From contig NZ_LMNA01000008.1 in assembly GCF_001422445.1 (NCBI RefSeq), forward strand, positions 1 to 64,000: 64,000 nt of DNA, given 5' to 3'. The notes under the pieces are model-generated. The model ran no database searches. It worked only from the letters and a program-made list of their open reading frames with translations, and was not told the origin of the DNA. The number at the start of each line of letters is the position of its first letter. The first letter of the stretch is position 1. The DNA is from Pseudorhodoferax sp. Leaf274. GTDB lineage: Bacteria; Pseudomonadota; Gammaproteobacteria; Burkholderiales; Burkholderiaceae_C. The translations under genes were made by a program, and so were the position numbers. Shown here in pieces: positions 1 to 8,631 of this stretch.

Positions 1-123
1 GTGGTTGGCCACCTTGACCTTGTACAGGTCCTTGAGCAGCGCGCTCATCAGCGACAGGTTGTCCGGCGTGTCGTCCACGACCAGCACGGTGGGCTTGGCC
101 AGCCCCGGGGAAGCAGTTTCCAT
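1..123 (-). CDS. Response regulator receiver protein, N-terminal fragment (runs off window)
   Basis: Only the first 41 codons are inside the window. The protein starts at an ATG (complement of 121-123) and contains the start of a CheY-like receiver: a hydrophobic beta strand followed by VVDDTPDN, which supplies the acidic pocket residues, then a helix ending in KDLYKVKVANH. This N-terminus is typical of response regulators that carry an HD-GYP c-di-GMP phosphodiesterase output in Burkholderiales, but the output domain is outside the window, so that is inference. It lies 17 bp downstream of the glycerate kinase gene on the same strand and could be co-transcribed with it. Confidence 0.8.
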   Translation of the reverse strand, partial: METASPGLAKPTVLVVDDTPDNLSLMSALLKDLYKVKVANH

Positions 124-140
124 GGATCGTCCAGACGCGC

Positions 141-1466
141 CTACAGGATCAGCAGGGCGCGAAAATCGTTGACATTGGTGTGCGTGGGCCCGGTCACCAC
201 CAGGTCGCCCAGCGCGTCGAAATAGCCGTAGGCATCGTTGCGGTCCAGGTGGGCCGCCACCTTGAGGCCGGCCGCCTCGGCACGCGCCAGCGTATCCGGT
301 TGCACGCACGCGCCCGCGTTGTCTTCCACGCCGTCGATGCCGTCGGTGTCGGCCGCCAGCGCAAACACGTCCGGCTGTCCTTGCAAAGCCTGGGCCAGGC
401 CCAGGCAGAACTCGCCGGCCCGGCCGCCCCGCCCGCGCGGCGTGCCCTCGGGCTGGCGCCGCACGGTGACCGTGGTCTCGCCGCCCGACAGGATGACGCA
501 GGGCCGCGCGAACGGCTGGCCGCGCTGGGCCACGGCGCGCGCCAGCGCCGCATGCACCTTGCCGACCTCGCGCGACTCGCCCTCGATCTCGTCCGACAGG
601 ATGTGCGGCGTGACACCGGCCGCGCGCGCCGCGGCGGCCGCGGCCTCCAGCGATTGCTGCGGCGTGGCGATCATGCGCACGGCATGGCCCTCGAAGCGGG
701 CGTCGCCGGGCTTGGGTGTCTCAAGCAGGCCGGCGCGCAATGCGGCGGCAATGGAATCCGGCACGGCGATGCCATAGCGCGCCAGGATCGCCAGCGCGTC
801 TGCGCAGGTCGTCGCGTCAGGCACGGTCGGCCCGCTGCCGATGACGGAGGGGTCGTCGCCCGGCACGTCGCTGATGGTCAGCGTCAGCACCTGGGCCGGC
901 GCGCAGGCCGCGGCCAGCCGCCCACCCTTGATGCGCGAGAGGTGCTTGCGCACGCAGTTCATCTCGTGGATGCCGGCGCCCGAGGCCAGCAGCTCGCGGT
1001 TGATGCGCTGCTTGTCCTCCAGCGCCAGGCCCTCGGCCGGCAAGGTCAGCAGAGCCGACGCGCCGCCGGACATCAGGCACAGCACGAGGTCGTCGGCCGT
1101 CAGGCCTTCGGTCAGCGCCAGCATGCGCTGCGCGGCCGCCAGGCCAGCCGCATCGGGCACGGGATGCGCGGCCTCCACCACCTCGATGCGCTGGGCAAGG
1201 CCTGCGGGCCGCGGCGGAATGTGGTGGTAGCGCGTGACCACCAGGCCCTCCAGCGGCGCGTCGGCCGGCCACAGTGCTTCCAGCGCCTGCGCCATGGCGC
1301 CGCCGGCCTTGCCTGCGCCCAGCACCAGCGTGCGGCCACGCGGCGGCGCGGGCAGGTGCGCGGCCATGTTGTGCAGCGGCAAGGCGCGCTCCACCGCGGC
1401 ACGGTACAGGTGCAGCAGGAAGTCGCGCGGTGCCCGCGCGGGATCGGGTGCGGCGGTGGCGGTCAT
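141..1466 (-). CDS. Glycerate 2-kinase / hydroxypyruvate reductase-like protein (MOFRL family)
   Basis: A 441-residue protein of the GckA/TtuD (MOFRL) family, which phosphorylates D-glycerate to 2-phosphoglycerate. Visible signatures are a glycine-rich VLGAGKAGGAMAQ near residue 40, LMSGGASALL around residue 130, a central ISDVPGDDPSVIGSGPT motif, and the C-terminal MOFRL region with LSGGETTVTV, ADTDGIDG and TGPTHTNVNDF. The length is normal for the family. The ATG at 1464-1466 was chosen because homologues start shortly before the conserved region; the frame stays open upstream only as a shadow of the next gene. In this neighbourhood it could drain glyoxylate made by purine breakdown through tartronate semialdehyde and glycerate, but gcl, hyi and glxR are not in the window. 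Confidence 0.88.
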   Translation of the reverse strand: MTATAAPDPARAPRDFLLHLYRAAVERALPLHNMAAHLPAPPRGRTLVLGAGKAGGAMAQALEALWPADAPLEGLVVTRYHHIPPRPAGLAQRIEVVEAAHPVPDAAGLAAAQRMLALTEGLTADDLVLCLMSGGASALLTLPAEGLALEDKQRINRELLASGAGIHEMNCVRKHLSRIKGGRLAAACAPAQVLTLTISDVPGDDPSVIGSGPTVPDATTCADALAILARYGIAVPDSIAAALRAGLLETPKPGDARFEGHAVRMIATPQQSLEAAAAAARAAGVTPHILSDEIEGESREVGKVHAALARAVAQRGQPFARPCVILSGGETTVTVRRQPEGTPRGRGGRAGEFCLGLAQALQGQPDVFALAADTDGIDGVEDNAGACVQPDTLARAEAAGLKVAAHLDRNDAYGYFDALGDLVVTGPTHTNVNDFRALLIL

Positions 1467-1570
1467 GTGCAAGGGTCTCCGGCGCGCATTGTGCCGCCCC
1501 TGCGCAGACATTCCGCGCCACAACGCGTGCCGCAACGCGCGTCCTTCGCCGCGCCCGGCACCAGTGGCAC

Positions 1571-2077
1571 TCAGGTCTGGCCCAGGAAGTCCCGCTTGCC
1601 GATCGCCACGCCCTGGTGGCGCAGGATGTCGTAGGCCGTCGTCACGTGGAAGAAGAAGTTGGGCAGCACGAAGCCCAGCAGGTAGGGCTGGCCTTCGAAC
1701 GGCATCTCGCGGCCGCCCACCTTGAGCACGATGGCCCTGCTTTCGCTGCCGTCGATCTGCTCGGGCCGCACCGTGGCCAGGAACTCCAGCGTTTTGGCGA
1801 TGCGCGCCTGCAGCTCGTCGAACGTGGCCTCGTTGTCCTCGAAGCGCGGCGGCACGATGCCGCCAAGCCGGGCGGCGCCGAACTTGGCCGCGTCGCTGGC
1901 GCTCTGCACCTGGCCGGTCAAGGGAAACATGTCTGGCGCCAGCCGCGCCTGCAGCAACACGGCCGGATCCTGGCCCTGAGCCTGCGCATGGGCCAGGCCC
2001 TTGTGCAGCAGTTGGGACAGCACGCCAAGCTGGCGCTGGAACACCGGCACCGAGGCCTGGTACATGGATAAAGGCAT
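1571..2077 (-). CDS. DUF1993 family protein
   Basis: A 168-residue protein beginning MPLSMYQASVPVFQRQL and matching the DUF1993 pattern: a long N-terminal helix, a central hydrophobic/charged core, and the C-terminal LPNFFFHVTTAYDILRH segment, which resembles DinB-like helical bundles. It has no signal peptide and no membrane helix. Biochemical function is unknown to me. It lies between puuD (83 bp upstream) and the glycerate kinase gene (104 bp downstream), all on the minus strand, so it may belong to the same transcript; that gives no clear functional clue. Confidence 0.8.
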   Translation of the reverse strand: MPLSMYQASVPVFQRQLGVLSQLLHKGLAHAQAQGQDPAVLLQARLAPDMFPLTGQVQSASDAAKFGAARLGGIVPPRFEDNEATFDELQARIAKTLEFLATVRPEQIDGSESRAIVLKVGGREMPFEGQPYLLGFVLPNFFFHVTTAYDILRHQGVAIGKRDFLGQT

Positions 2078-2160
2078 GGGACGTCTCGCTCCTGGTGAAC
2101 CCGCAAAGGGGAGCGCGACGATACGCCAAAGCCCGCTGGCCTGCTGGCCAGCTGGTGCCT

Positions 2161-3357
2161 TCAGTTCGTCTTGGCGCCGTCCTGGAACCAGCGGCCGATC
2201 AGTGCGCGGTCGGCCTCGGTCATGCCGGTGGCGTTGCCCATGGGCATGATCTTGGTCACAGAGACCTGCTGGTAGATCGCCTGGGCATGCTTGGCGATCA
2301 GTTCGGGCGAATCGAGCCGCACGTTCTTCATCTGCACCTGCGCACCGTGGCAGGCCAGGCAGTGCTGCTGCACCAGCGGCTGCACCTGCGCGAAGCTCAC
2401 GGCCGGCGCAGCCGCCACCGGGGCTGCGGGCTGCGGCTTCAGCATCACGATGACACCGACCAGGATCGCCACGCCGACCAGCGCGTACGGCAGCGGATGC
2501 GAGGCGCGGCCCAGCTTCCAGTGGTGGCGCACCACGAAGAACTGCCGGATCAGCGCGCCGCCCAGCATGATGGCCACGAGCACCATCCAGTTCTGCGGAT
2601 GCGTGTAGGTGAAGCTGTAGTGCCCGCTCAGCATGGCGAACAGCACCGGCAGCGTGAAGTAGGTGTTGTGCACGCTGCGCTGCTTGCCGCGGATGCCATG
2701 GACCGGATCGACCGGCTGGCCCGCACGCAGCGCCGCCACGTTCTTGCGCTGGCCGGGGATGATCCAGAAGAACACGTTGGCGCTCATCGTGGTGGCCAGC
2801 ATGGCGCCGACCAGCAGGAAGGCTGCGCGCCCGGCGAACCAGTGGCAGGCCAGCCACGACGCGAAGCAGATGAACACGAACAGCAGGAAGCCGACGATGG
2901 CGTCGCCGTTCTTGCGCCGGCCGAACAGCTGGCAGATGGCGTCGTAGACCATCCAGAACACGACGAAGAAGGCCAGCGCCACGCCGATGGCGGCACCGGG
3001 TGACCAATCCATCTTGGACTTGTCGATCAGGTAGGTGCTGGCGTTCCAGAGATAGGACACCGAGAACAGCGCGAAGCCGCTGAGCCAGGTGGAGTAGCTC
3101 TCCCAGTACGACCAATGCAGGTGGTCGGGCAGCTTCTTGGGGGAGACGGTGTACTTCTGCGCGTTGTAGAAGCCGCCGCCGTGCACGGCCCATTGTTCGC
3201 CGCCCACGCCCTTGTCCAGCGATTCCTGGTCCTTGGGTTTTTCGAGGCTGCTGTCCAGCATCACGAAGTAGAACGATGCGCCGATCCAGGCGATCGCGGT
3301 GATGACATGCAGCCAACGCAGCAGCAGGTTGGCCCAATCCAGGTAGTAGCTTTCCAT
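2161..3357 (-). CDS. puuD: PuuD-type urate hydroxylase, membrane protein with C-terminal cytochrome c domain
   Basis: A 398-residue integral membrane protein of the urate-oxidase N-terminal family (Urate_ox_N) with a C-terminal haem c domain. The N-terminal part has about eight hydrophobic segments, starting NLLLRWLHVITAIAWIGASFYF; the tail carries CLACH at about residues 333-337, with methionines in KIMPMGNATGM as likely distal ligand. Known members oxidise urate to 5-hydroxyisourate and pass electrons to the respiratory chain, replacing uricase. The ATG at 3357 was preferred over an in-frame start at 3384 because the family begins at the first hydrophobic helix. The xdh operon further along on the same strand would supply urate. 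No HIU hydrolase or OHCU decarboxylase gene is adjacent. Confidence 0.9.
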   Translation of the reverse strand: MESYYLDWANLLLRWLHVITAIAWIGASFYFVMLDSSLEKPKDQESLDKGVGGEQWAVHGGGFYNAQKYTVSPKKLPDHLHWSYWESYSTWLSGFALFSVSYLWNASTYLIDKSKMDWSPGAAIGVALAFFVVFWMVYDAICQLFGRRKNGDAIVGFLLFVFICFASWLACHWFAGRAAFLLVGAMLATTMSANVFFWIIPGQRKNVAALRAGQPVDPVHGIRGKQRSVHNTYFTLPVLFAMLSGHYSFTYTHPQNWMVLVAIMLGGALIRQFFVVRHHWKLGRASHPLPYALVGVAILVGVIVMLKPQPAAPVAAAPAVSFAQVQPLVQQHCLACHGAQVQMKNVRLDSPELIAKHAQAIYQQVSVTKIMPMGNATGMTEADRALIGRWFQDGAKTN

Positions 3358-3647
3358 CTCAAACCTCGGGGTGCGCGATGGCACCGTGGGGAAAGCTGCT
3401 CACCACTGCGGGCGCTCTGAGCAAGCGGGGGGCCGCGCTGAGGTGTCCGTGAACCGGGCACCGCGCCGCTGCGACCGGGCGGGATTTTAGGCAGAAAGAA
3501 TCGAACATGTCATGTGGCTTTCTCGTGCTTGTGGTCGCGTCGCCACGCGCCCGGACAGTGCTGGGATTTCGCAAGGAATATGCCGCCGCGGCTGCGCATG
3601 GCGCCCTTCGGTAGACTCCGCCGCTCTTTCCAGCTTCGTGAGCAGAC

Positions 3648-4196
3648 ATGCCCTTGTCCACCCTGCAGCGCCGTTTGTGGACGAGCGCCCTTGTGGGCGC
3701 TTCGGCCGCCTTGTTGATCGGCTGTGCGCCGCTGGCCACACCACCGGCCGCATCGGCCTCGCCGGCCGCGCAACCCGGTGCGCCCGACGGCGGCAGCCGT
3801 CCCGGCCCGTCGGGCAGCGCGCCCGGCCCGGCCAGCCGCCCCGCCGCGCCGCGCGTGTCCAGCGCAGGCACGCCACGCGACTACCGCCAGGACGCCGCCA
3901 CCCACCTGTACGCCGCCAATGCCGAGCGCATCTACGCTGGCCGGCTGCCACCCAACCTGTACGCCATCGGCGTGCTGGAGGTCGAACTGGACCGCCAGGG
4001 CCAGGTACAGCGTCTGCACTGGATGCGCGCGCCCAGCCACGCGCCCGAAGTGGTGCGCGAGATCGAGCGCACCGTGCGCGCTGCGGCGCCGTTCCCGCAG
4101 CCGGCCAGGCTCGGCCGCGTGCGCTACGTGGACACCTGGCTGTGGGACCGCAGCGGGCGCTTCCAGCTGGACACGTTGTCGGAGGGACAGGACTGA
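3648..4196 (+). CDS. Proline/alanine-rich lipoprotein with TonB C-terminal-like domain
   Basis: A 182-residue predicted lipoprotein. An N-terminal hydrophobic segment ends in LLIGC at about residues 22-26, a lipobox. A Pro/Ala/Ser-rich linker follows (about 30-75), then a folded domain from about 95 with YAIGVLEVELDRQGQVQRLHWMRAPSH, which resembles the C-terminal domain of energy-transducer TonB and related cell-envelope proteins. It is divergently oriented to puuD across about 290 bp and is followed 64 bp later by the GntR regulator. A lipid-anchored TonB-like fold suggests an envelope role, but no partner is visible and no specific function can be assigned. Confidence 0.7.
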   Translation: MPLSTLQRRLWTSALVGASAALLIGCAPLATPPAASASPAAQPGAPDGGSRPGPSGSAPGPASRPAAPRVSSAGTPRDYRQDAATHLYAANAERIYAGRLPPNLYAIGVLEVELDRQGQVQRLHWMRAPSHAPEVVREIERTVRAAAPFPQPARLGRVRYVDTWLWDRSGRFQLDTLSEGQD

Positions 4197-4225
4197 CGCA
4201 TTCTTCGTTCACAAATGAAACACTT

Positions 4226-4260
4226 GTGTATACGAATACGAATGCAGCTATGATGGTGCA
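4226..4260 (+). promoter_or_regulatory. Possible promoter/operator of the GntR-family gene, leaderless arrangement
   Basis: TATGAT at 4249-4254 lies only 6 bp before the ATG at 4261, with a TTGTGT hexamer at 4224-4229 (19 bp spacing). No purine-rich ribosome site is visible, so the transcript may be leaderless. The palindrome GTATAC at 4228-4233 sits between the hexamers and resembles the core of FadR/FCD-type GntR operators, which would allow autoregulation. All of this is inference from sequence pattern. Confidence 0.35.
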
Positions 4261-4935
4261 ATGGACAATACCGGCACCAACACCACAACCATCGTCGACG
4301 CGCTCACAAAAGCCATCGTGGAGCATCGACTGCATCCCGGCACAAAGCTGGCGGAGCAGAAACTGGCCGACCACTTCGGTGTCTCGCGCACCCTGGTGCG
4401 CCAGGCGCTGTTCCAGCTCTCGCAGAACCGCCTGATCCGGCTCGAGCCGGCGCGTGGCGCCTTCGTGGCCGCACCTTCGGTGAACGAGGCGCGCCAGGTG
4501 TTCGCGGTGCGCCGCATGCTGGAGGCCGAGATGACGCGCGCCTTCGTGCGCGAGGCCACGCCGTCGCGCATCAAGTCGCTGCGCGAGCACCTGGCGCGGC
4601 AGAAGGCCGTGATCAAGGACAGCAAGGATGCGGCCCAGCGCATCGAACTGGCTGGTGACTTCCACCTGCAGATGGCGCGCTTGCTCGACAACGAGGTGCT
4701 GGCGCAGATGATGGTCGAGCTGCTGTCGCGCTGCTCGCTGATCACGCTGATGTACCAAAAGGACACCGGCCCCGAGTTCGCCGAGGACGAGCACGAGGCC
4801 CTGCTCGACGCGATCTCCGCACGCGAGGAAGACCGCGCCGTTCAGCTGATGGACCAGCACCTGCAGCGCCTGGAGTCTTCGCTGACCTTCGACCGCAAGA
4901 TCCCGAGCAACGACATCTCGATGGCCCTGGCCTGA
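4261..4935 (+). CDS. GntR-family transcriptional regulator, FCD subgroup
   Basis: A 224-residue regulator. The winged helix lies at about residues 20-75, with LAEQKLADHFGVSRTLVRQAL as the recognition unit, and an all-helical FCD effector domain runs from about 88 to 210, with the FHLQMARLLDN and HEALLDAIS segments that carry metal- or ligand-contact residues in the family. FCD regulators bind small acids or metabolites. It is convergent with guaD (34 bp between stop codons) and sits between the guaD/xdh operon and puuD, so a purine or purine-derived effector is plausible but unproven. The start is the first ATG in frame, with a -10-like TATGAT just upstream. Confidence 0.88.
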   Translation: MDNTGTNTTTIVDALTKAIVEHRLHPGTKLAEQKLADHFGVSRTLVRQALFQLSQNRLIRLEPARGAFVAAPSVNEARQVFAVRRMLEAEMTRAFVREATPSRIKSLREHLARQKAVIKDSKDAAQRIELAGDFHLQMARLLDNEVLAQMMVELLSRCSLITLMYQKDTGPEFAEDEHEALLDAISAREEDRAVQLMDQHLQRLESSLTFDRKIPSNDISMALA

Positions 4936-4969
4936 CGACCGGCTACTTTGGCGCCTGCTCCACCGCCTC

Positions 4970-6256
4970 TCAGGCGGTGAAGACATGCTCCACCAGCCGG
5001 TCGTCGCCCAGCACGATCAGCGCGAACAGCAGTTCTTCCAGGCTGTCGGCCAGCGCGGTCTTGCGCGCCAGCAGCGGCGTGGCCGCGGGGTTCAGCACCA
5101 CGAAGTCCGCCTCCGTGCCGGCCTGCAGCGTGCCCACCACGCCTTCCAGGCCCAGGGCCTGGGCCGCACCGCCCGTGTGGTTCCACCACAGGCGCGACGG
5201 CGCCAGGCTCAGCCCGGGCTTGGTCTGGCCCTCGCGCCCCACGTAGTAGGCCGCCAGCATGGTCTGGAAGGGGCTGAAGCTCGTGCCGCCGCCCACGTCG
5301 CTGGCCAGGCCGTGGCGCATGCCGATGCGCTCAGCCCCTTCGTAGTCGAAGAAGCCGCTGCCCAGGAACAGGTTGCTGGTCGGGCTCACCGCGGCCGCCG
5401 TCTTGGTCTCCCGCATCAACGCGCGGTCGGCATCGTCGAAGTGGATGCAGTGCGCATAGACGGCACGCTCGCGCATCAGGCCGAAGCCCGTGTAGACATC
5501 CAGGTAGGAGCGCGCCTTGGGAAACAGTTCGCGCGCCCACTTCACCTCGTCCTTGTTCTCGGCCACATGCGAGTGGATCCAGGTGTCGGGATACCTGGCC
5601 GCCAGTTCGCCGGCGCCGCGCAGCTGCGCATCGGTGCTGGTGGGCGCGAAGCGCGGCGTGATGGCATAGCCCAGGCGGCCGCTGTTGTGCCACTTGCGGA
5701 TCAACGCCTCGGAGTCGATGAGGCTCTGCTCCGTCTCGTCGCGCACGCCGTCGGGCGAATGCCGGTCCTGCAGCACCTTGCCGCCCATCATGCGCAGGCC
5801 ACGGTGCTGCGCCTCGCCGAAGAACGCGTCGACCGAGGCCGGGTGCGAGGTGCAGAAGGTCAGCGCCGTGGTCACGCCGTTGCGCTGCAGCTCGTCGAAG
5901 AAGAAGGCCGCGACCTCGGCGGCATGCGCGGCGTCGGCAAAGCGCGTCTCGGCCGGGAAGGTGTAGTTCTCCAGCCAGGGCAGGAGGCCTTCGGCTGGCG
6001 CACCGATGATGTCGGTCTGCGGGAAATGCACATGCATGTCCAGGAAGCCCGGCGCGATGATGCGGTCGGGCCAGCACGTGACCGGCACCTGCGCATGGCG
6101 CGCGGCCAGGTCGCGGTACGGGCCGGCATCGTGCACGCGCTGCACGCCATCGGCGTCGGTGCCGACCACCAGCAGGCCGTCCTCCTCGAACAGGGCCTCG
6201 CCCTCGGGCGAGAAACGCAGCAGGCGCGCGCGGTAGGCTTTCGTGGACGCAGTCAT
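4970..6256 (-). CDS. guaD: Guanine deaminase, amidohydrolase type
   Basis: A 428-residue amidohydrolase of the guanine deaminase family, converting guanine to xanthine and ammonia in the cytoplasm. Metal-binding MHVHFPQTD lies at about residues 74-82, followed by the family-typical LLPWLENYTFPAE, the HSHVAENKDE segment with a further His ligand, YAHCIHFDD, and the metal-binding Asp of ASDVGGGTSFS. The length is normal. The ATG at 6256 follows the permease stop by only 5 bp, so it is the last gene of the xdhA-xdhB-lysR-permease-guaD operon. A second, unrelated deaminase of the CDA fold is encoded at 19913. Confidence 0.95.
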   Translation of the reverse strand: MTASTKAYRARLLRFSPEGEALFEEDGLLVVGTDADGVQRVHDAGPYRDLAARHAQVPVTCWPDRIIAPGFLDMHVHFPQTDIIGAPAEGLLPWLENYTFPAETRFADAAHAAEVAAFFFDELQRNGVTTALTFCTSHPASVDAFFGEAQHRGLRMMGGKVLQDRHSPDGVRDETEQSLIDSEALIRKWHNSGRLGYAITPRFAPTSTDAQLRGAGELAARYPDTWIHSHVAENKDEVKWARELFPKARSYLDVYTGFGLMRERAVYAHCIHFDDADRALMRETKTAAAVSPTSNLFLGSGFFDYEGAERIGMRHGLASDVGGGTSFSPFQTMLAAYYVGREGQTKPGLSLAPSRLWWNHTGGAAQALGLEGVVGTLQAGTEADFVVLNPAATPLLARKTALADSLEELLFALIVLGDDRLVEHVFTA

Positions 6257-6261
6257 GTGGC

Positions 6262-7563
6262 TCAATGGCCTCCGATGTAGATGAACTTGAACAGGAACAC
6301 ACCGCCGATCACCCACACCATCCAGTGCACGTCGCGCGCGCGGCCGGTGAACAGCTTGAGCGCAGCGTAGGTGATGAAGCCGAAGGCCAGGCCGTTGGCG
6401 ATGGAATAGGTGAAGGGCATGGTCAGCGCAGTGACCGCGGCCGGGATCACCTCGGTGGTGTCGTCCCAGTCCAGCTCGGTCAGCTCGCGCAGCATCAGGC
6501 AGGCGACGAAGAACAGCGCCGGCGCCGTGGCGTAGGCCGGCACCACGCCGGCCAGCGGCGCGATGAACAGGCAGGCCAGGAACAGCACGGCCACGGTCAC
6601 CGCCGTGAGGCCCGTGCGGCCGCCGGCCTGCACGCCAGCCGCGCTCTCCACGTAGGCGGTGGTGCTGGAGGTGCCCAGCAGCGAGCCCGCGAAGATGGCG
6701 CCGCTGTCGGCCAGCAGCGACTTGTTGAGGCGGTCCATCTTGCCCGGCACCAGCAGGCCGGCGCGCTTGGCCACGCCCATCAGCGTGCCGGTGGCGTCGA
6801 ACAGCTCGACCAGGAAGAACACCATCACCACGTTCAGCAGCCCGCCCGTCAGCGCGCCCTTGATGTCCAGCTGCAGGAAGGTCGGGGCGATCGAGGGCGG
6901 CGCCGAGAAGACACCGCGGAACTGGTTGCCGCCGAAGAAGAACGAGGCCACCGTCACCGCCACGATGCCGATCAGGATGGCCCCCGGCACCCTGAGCTTG
7001 TCCAGCACCACGATCAGCACGAAGCCGATCACGGCCAGCACCACCGGCGCCGTGTGCAGGTCGCCCAGCGTCACGAAGGTGGCCGGCGAGGCCGCCACGA
7101 TGCCCGCGCTCTTGAGCGCGATGAGTGCCAGGAACAGCCCGATGCCCACGGTGATGGCATAGCGCAGCGACAGCGGGATGCCGCGGATGATCAGCCCACG
7201 CAGTCCGAACAGCGTGACCAGCAGGAACAGGCAGCCCGAGACGAACACCGCGCCCAGCGCGGCCTGCCAGGTGAAGCCCATCTTGAGCACCACCACGTAG
7301 GCGAAATAGGCGTTCAGCCCCATGCCCGGCGCCAGCGCGATCGGGTAGTTGGCGTACAGGCCCATGATGGTGGTGCCCAGTGCCGCGATCAGGCAGGTGG
7401 CGACGAACACCGCGTCCTTGGGCATGCCGGCATCGCCCAGGATCGAGGGGTTCACGAAGATGATGTAGGCCATCGTCAGGAAGGTGGTGAGCCCGGCCAT
7501 CAGCTCGGTGCGCACCGTGGTCTCGTGTTCCTTCAGCTTGAACACGCGTTCTGTCCAGTTCAT
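6262..7563 (-). CDS. NCS2-family purine permease (AzgA/GhxP-like)
   Basis: A 433-residue polytopic permease of the AzgA-like branch of NCS2 transporters, which import guanine, hypoxanthine or adenine by proton symport. It begins MNWTERVFKLKEHETTVRTE and has about 12 or more hydrophobic segments. Signature stretches include the N-terminal GLTTFLTMAYIIFVNP, GMGLNAYF, and the STTAYVESAAGVQAGGRTGLT region. Placement directly before guaD (5 bp) in the xdh operon supports guanine/hypoxanthine uptake; exact substrate cannot be read from sequence. Confidence 0.93.
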   Translation of the reverse strand: MNWTERVFKLKEHETTVRTELMAGLTTFLTMAYIIFVNPSILGDAGMPKDAVFVATCLIAALGTTIMGLYANYPIALAPGMGLNAYFAYVVVLKMGFTWQAALGAVFVSGCLFLLVTLFGLRGLIIRGIPLSLRYAITVGIGLFLALIALKSAGIVAASPATFVTLGDLHTAPVVLAVIGFVLIVVLDKLRVPGAILIGIVAVTVASFFFGGNQFRGVFSAPPSIAPTFLQLDIKGALTGGLLNVVMVFFLVELFDATGTLMGVAKRAGLLVPGKMDRLNKSLLADSGAIFAGSLLGTSSTTAYVESAAGVQAGGRTGLTAVTVAVLFLACLFIAPLAGVVPAYATAPALFFVACLMLRELTELDWDDTTEVIPAAVTALTMPFTYSIANGLAFGFITYAALKLFTGRARDVHWMVWVIGGVFLFKFIYIGGH

Positions 7564-7602
7564 GGGGTCTCCGCTCTCTCGGTTGGATGTTGTGTTGGGA
7601 AT

Positions 7603-8607
7603 TCAGCGGTCGGCGGACATGCGCAGCGCGGCAGCGACGTCCTTGGTGCGCGCACGCAGCCAGCGTGCGGCGATGGAACTGTGGCTGCGCGCATGCCAGA
7701 GCTGGTAGTACAGCAGGCGCGGCAACGCGGCGGGGCATTCGAGGATCGCCAGCGGCAGCCGCATGGCCGCGCGCTCGCAGTACTGGCGGCCGGTGGTCAG
7801 CACCAGCAGGCTGTTGGCCACCATGTCGGGGATCAGGCCGAAGTAGGCGCAGCGGGCCACCACGTTGCGCCGGTGGCCCTGGTGGTCCAGCATCTGGTCG
7901 ATGATGCCGCGCGCGCCCGGGTGCGTGGGCATGGGCGCGATGTGCTCGGCCGCCAGCCAGGTGTCCAGGTCCCAGCCGCGCCGCGCCGCCGGATGGTCGC
8001 GGCTGACCATGGACACCACCTCGTCGCCGAACAGCCGGGCCATGTGCAGGTCCTCGGGCGGCTCCATCCAGTTGCCGATCACGAGGTCCACATGGCCCTG
8101 GGCCAGGTGGGCCTGGTAGTCGGAATCGGCCGACAGCGTGTGGATCTCGATCTGCACGCCAGGCGCCTGGCGCTTGATGTCGGCCACCAGCGTGGGCAGG
8201 AACAGCGGGTCCAGGTAGTCGCTCGCGGCGACGCGGAAGGTGTCGGTGGCGGTCTGCGGGTCGAAGCTGCGCGCGTCGGCGAACAGCATCTCGGCGGCCC
8301 GCAGGATGCTGGCCGCCGGCTCCACCATGCGCAGCGCGGCATCAGTGGGCACCATGCGCCCGCCAGTGCGCACCAGCAGCGGGTCGCCGGACAGCACGCG
8401 CAGCCGCTTGAGCGACGCCGACACCGCCGGCTGGTGCATGCCCAGCCGGATCGCCGCGCGCGACACGCTGCGCTCGGTCAGCACCACGTGCAGCACGCGG
8501 ATCAGGTGCAGGTCGATGCGGTCGAACAGCGCCTGGCCGGGCGCTGCAGCGCCCTTGGCCGTGCCACCGGGCGCGGCAGCCCTCTGGATCGGAACGACGT
8601 CGGCCAT
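7603..8607 (-). CDS. LysR-family transcriptional regulator inside the xdh operon
   Basis: A 334-residue LysR-type regulator. After a variable N-terminal extension of about 28 residues comes the winged helix-turn-helix with RSVSRAAIRLGMHQPAVSASLKRLR (about residues 45-70), then a two-lobe periplasmic-binding-like effector domain from about 120. Its gene is between xdhB (24 bp) and the permease gene (39 bp) on the same strand, so it is part of the operon rather than divergent to it as most LysR genes are. It probably controls purine genes; the inducer is unknown. Confidence 0.9.
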   Translation of the reverse strand: MADVVPIQRAAAPGGTAKGAAAPGQALFDRIDLHLIRVLHVVLTERSVSRAAIRLGMHQPAVSASLKRLRVLSGDPLLVRTGGRMVPTDAALRMVEPAASILRAAEMLFADARSFDPQTATDTFRVAASDYLDPLFLPTLVADIKRQAPGVQIEIHTLSADSDYQAHLAQGHVDLVIGNWMEPPEDLHMARLFGDEVVSMVSRDHPAARRGWDLDTWLAAEHIAPMPTHPGARGIIDQMLDHQGHRRNVVARCAYFGLIPDMVANSLLVLTTGRQYCERAAMRLPLAILECPAALPRLLYYQLWHARSHSSIAARWLRARTKDVAAALRMSADR

Positions 8608-8631
8608 GGCCTGCCTCCGGTGGGTCGGGCC

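Noticed and set aside
1464-2129. N-terminal extension fusing the glycerate kinase frame to sequence within the DUF1993 gene
   Set aside because: The extension has no similarity to anything and overlaps a recognised gene in another frame; the family start is near 1466.
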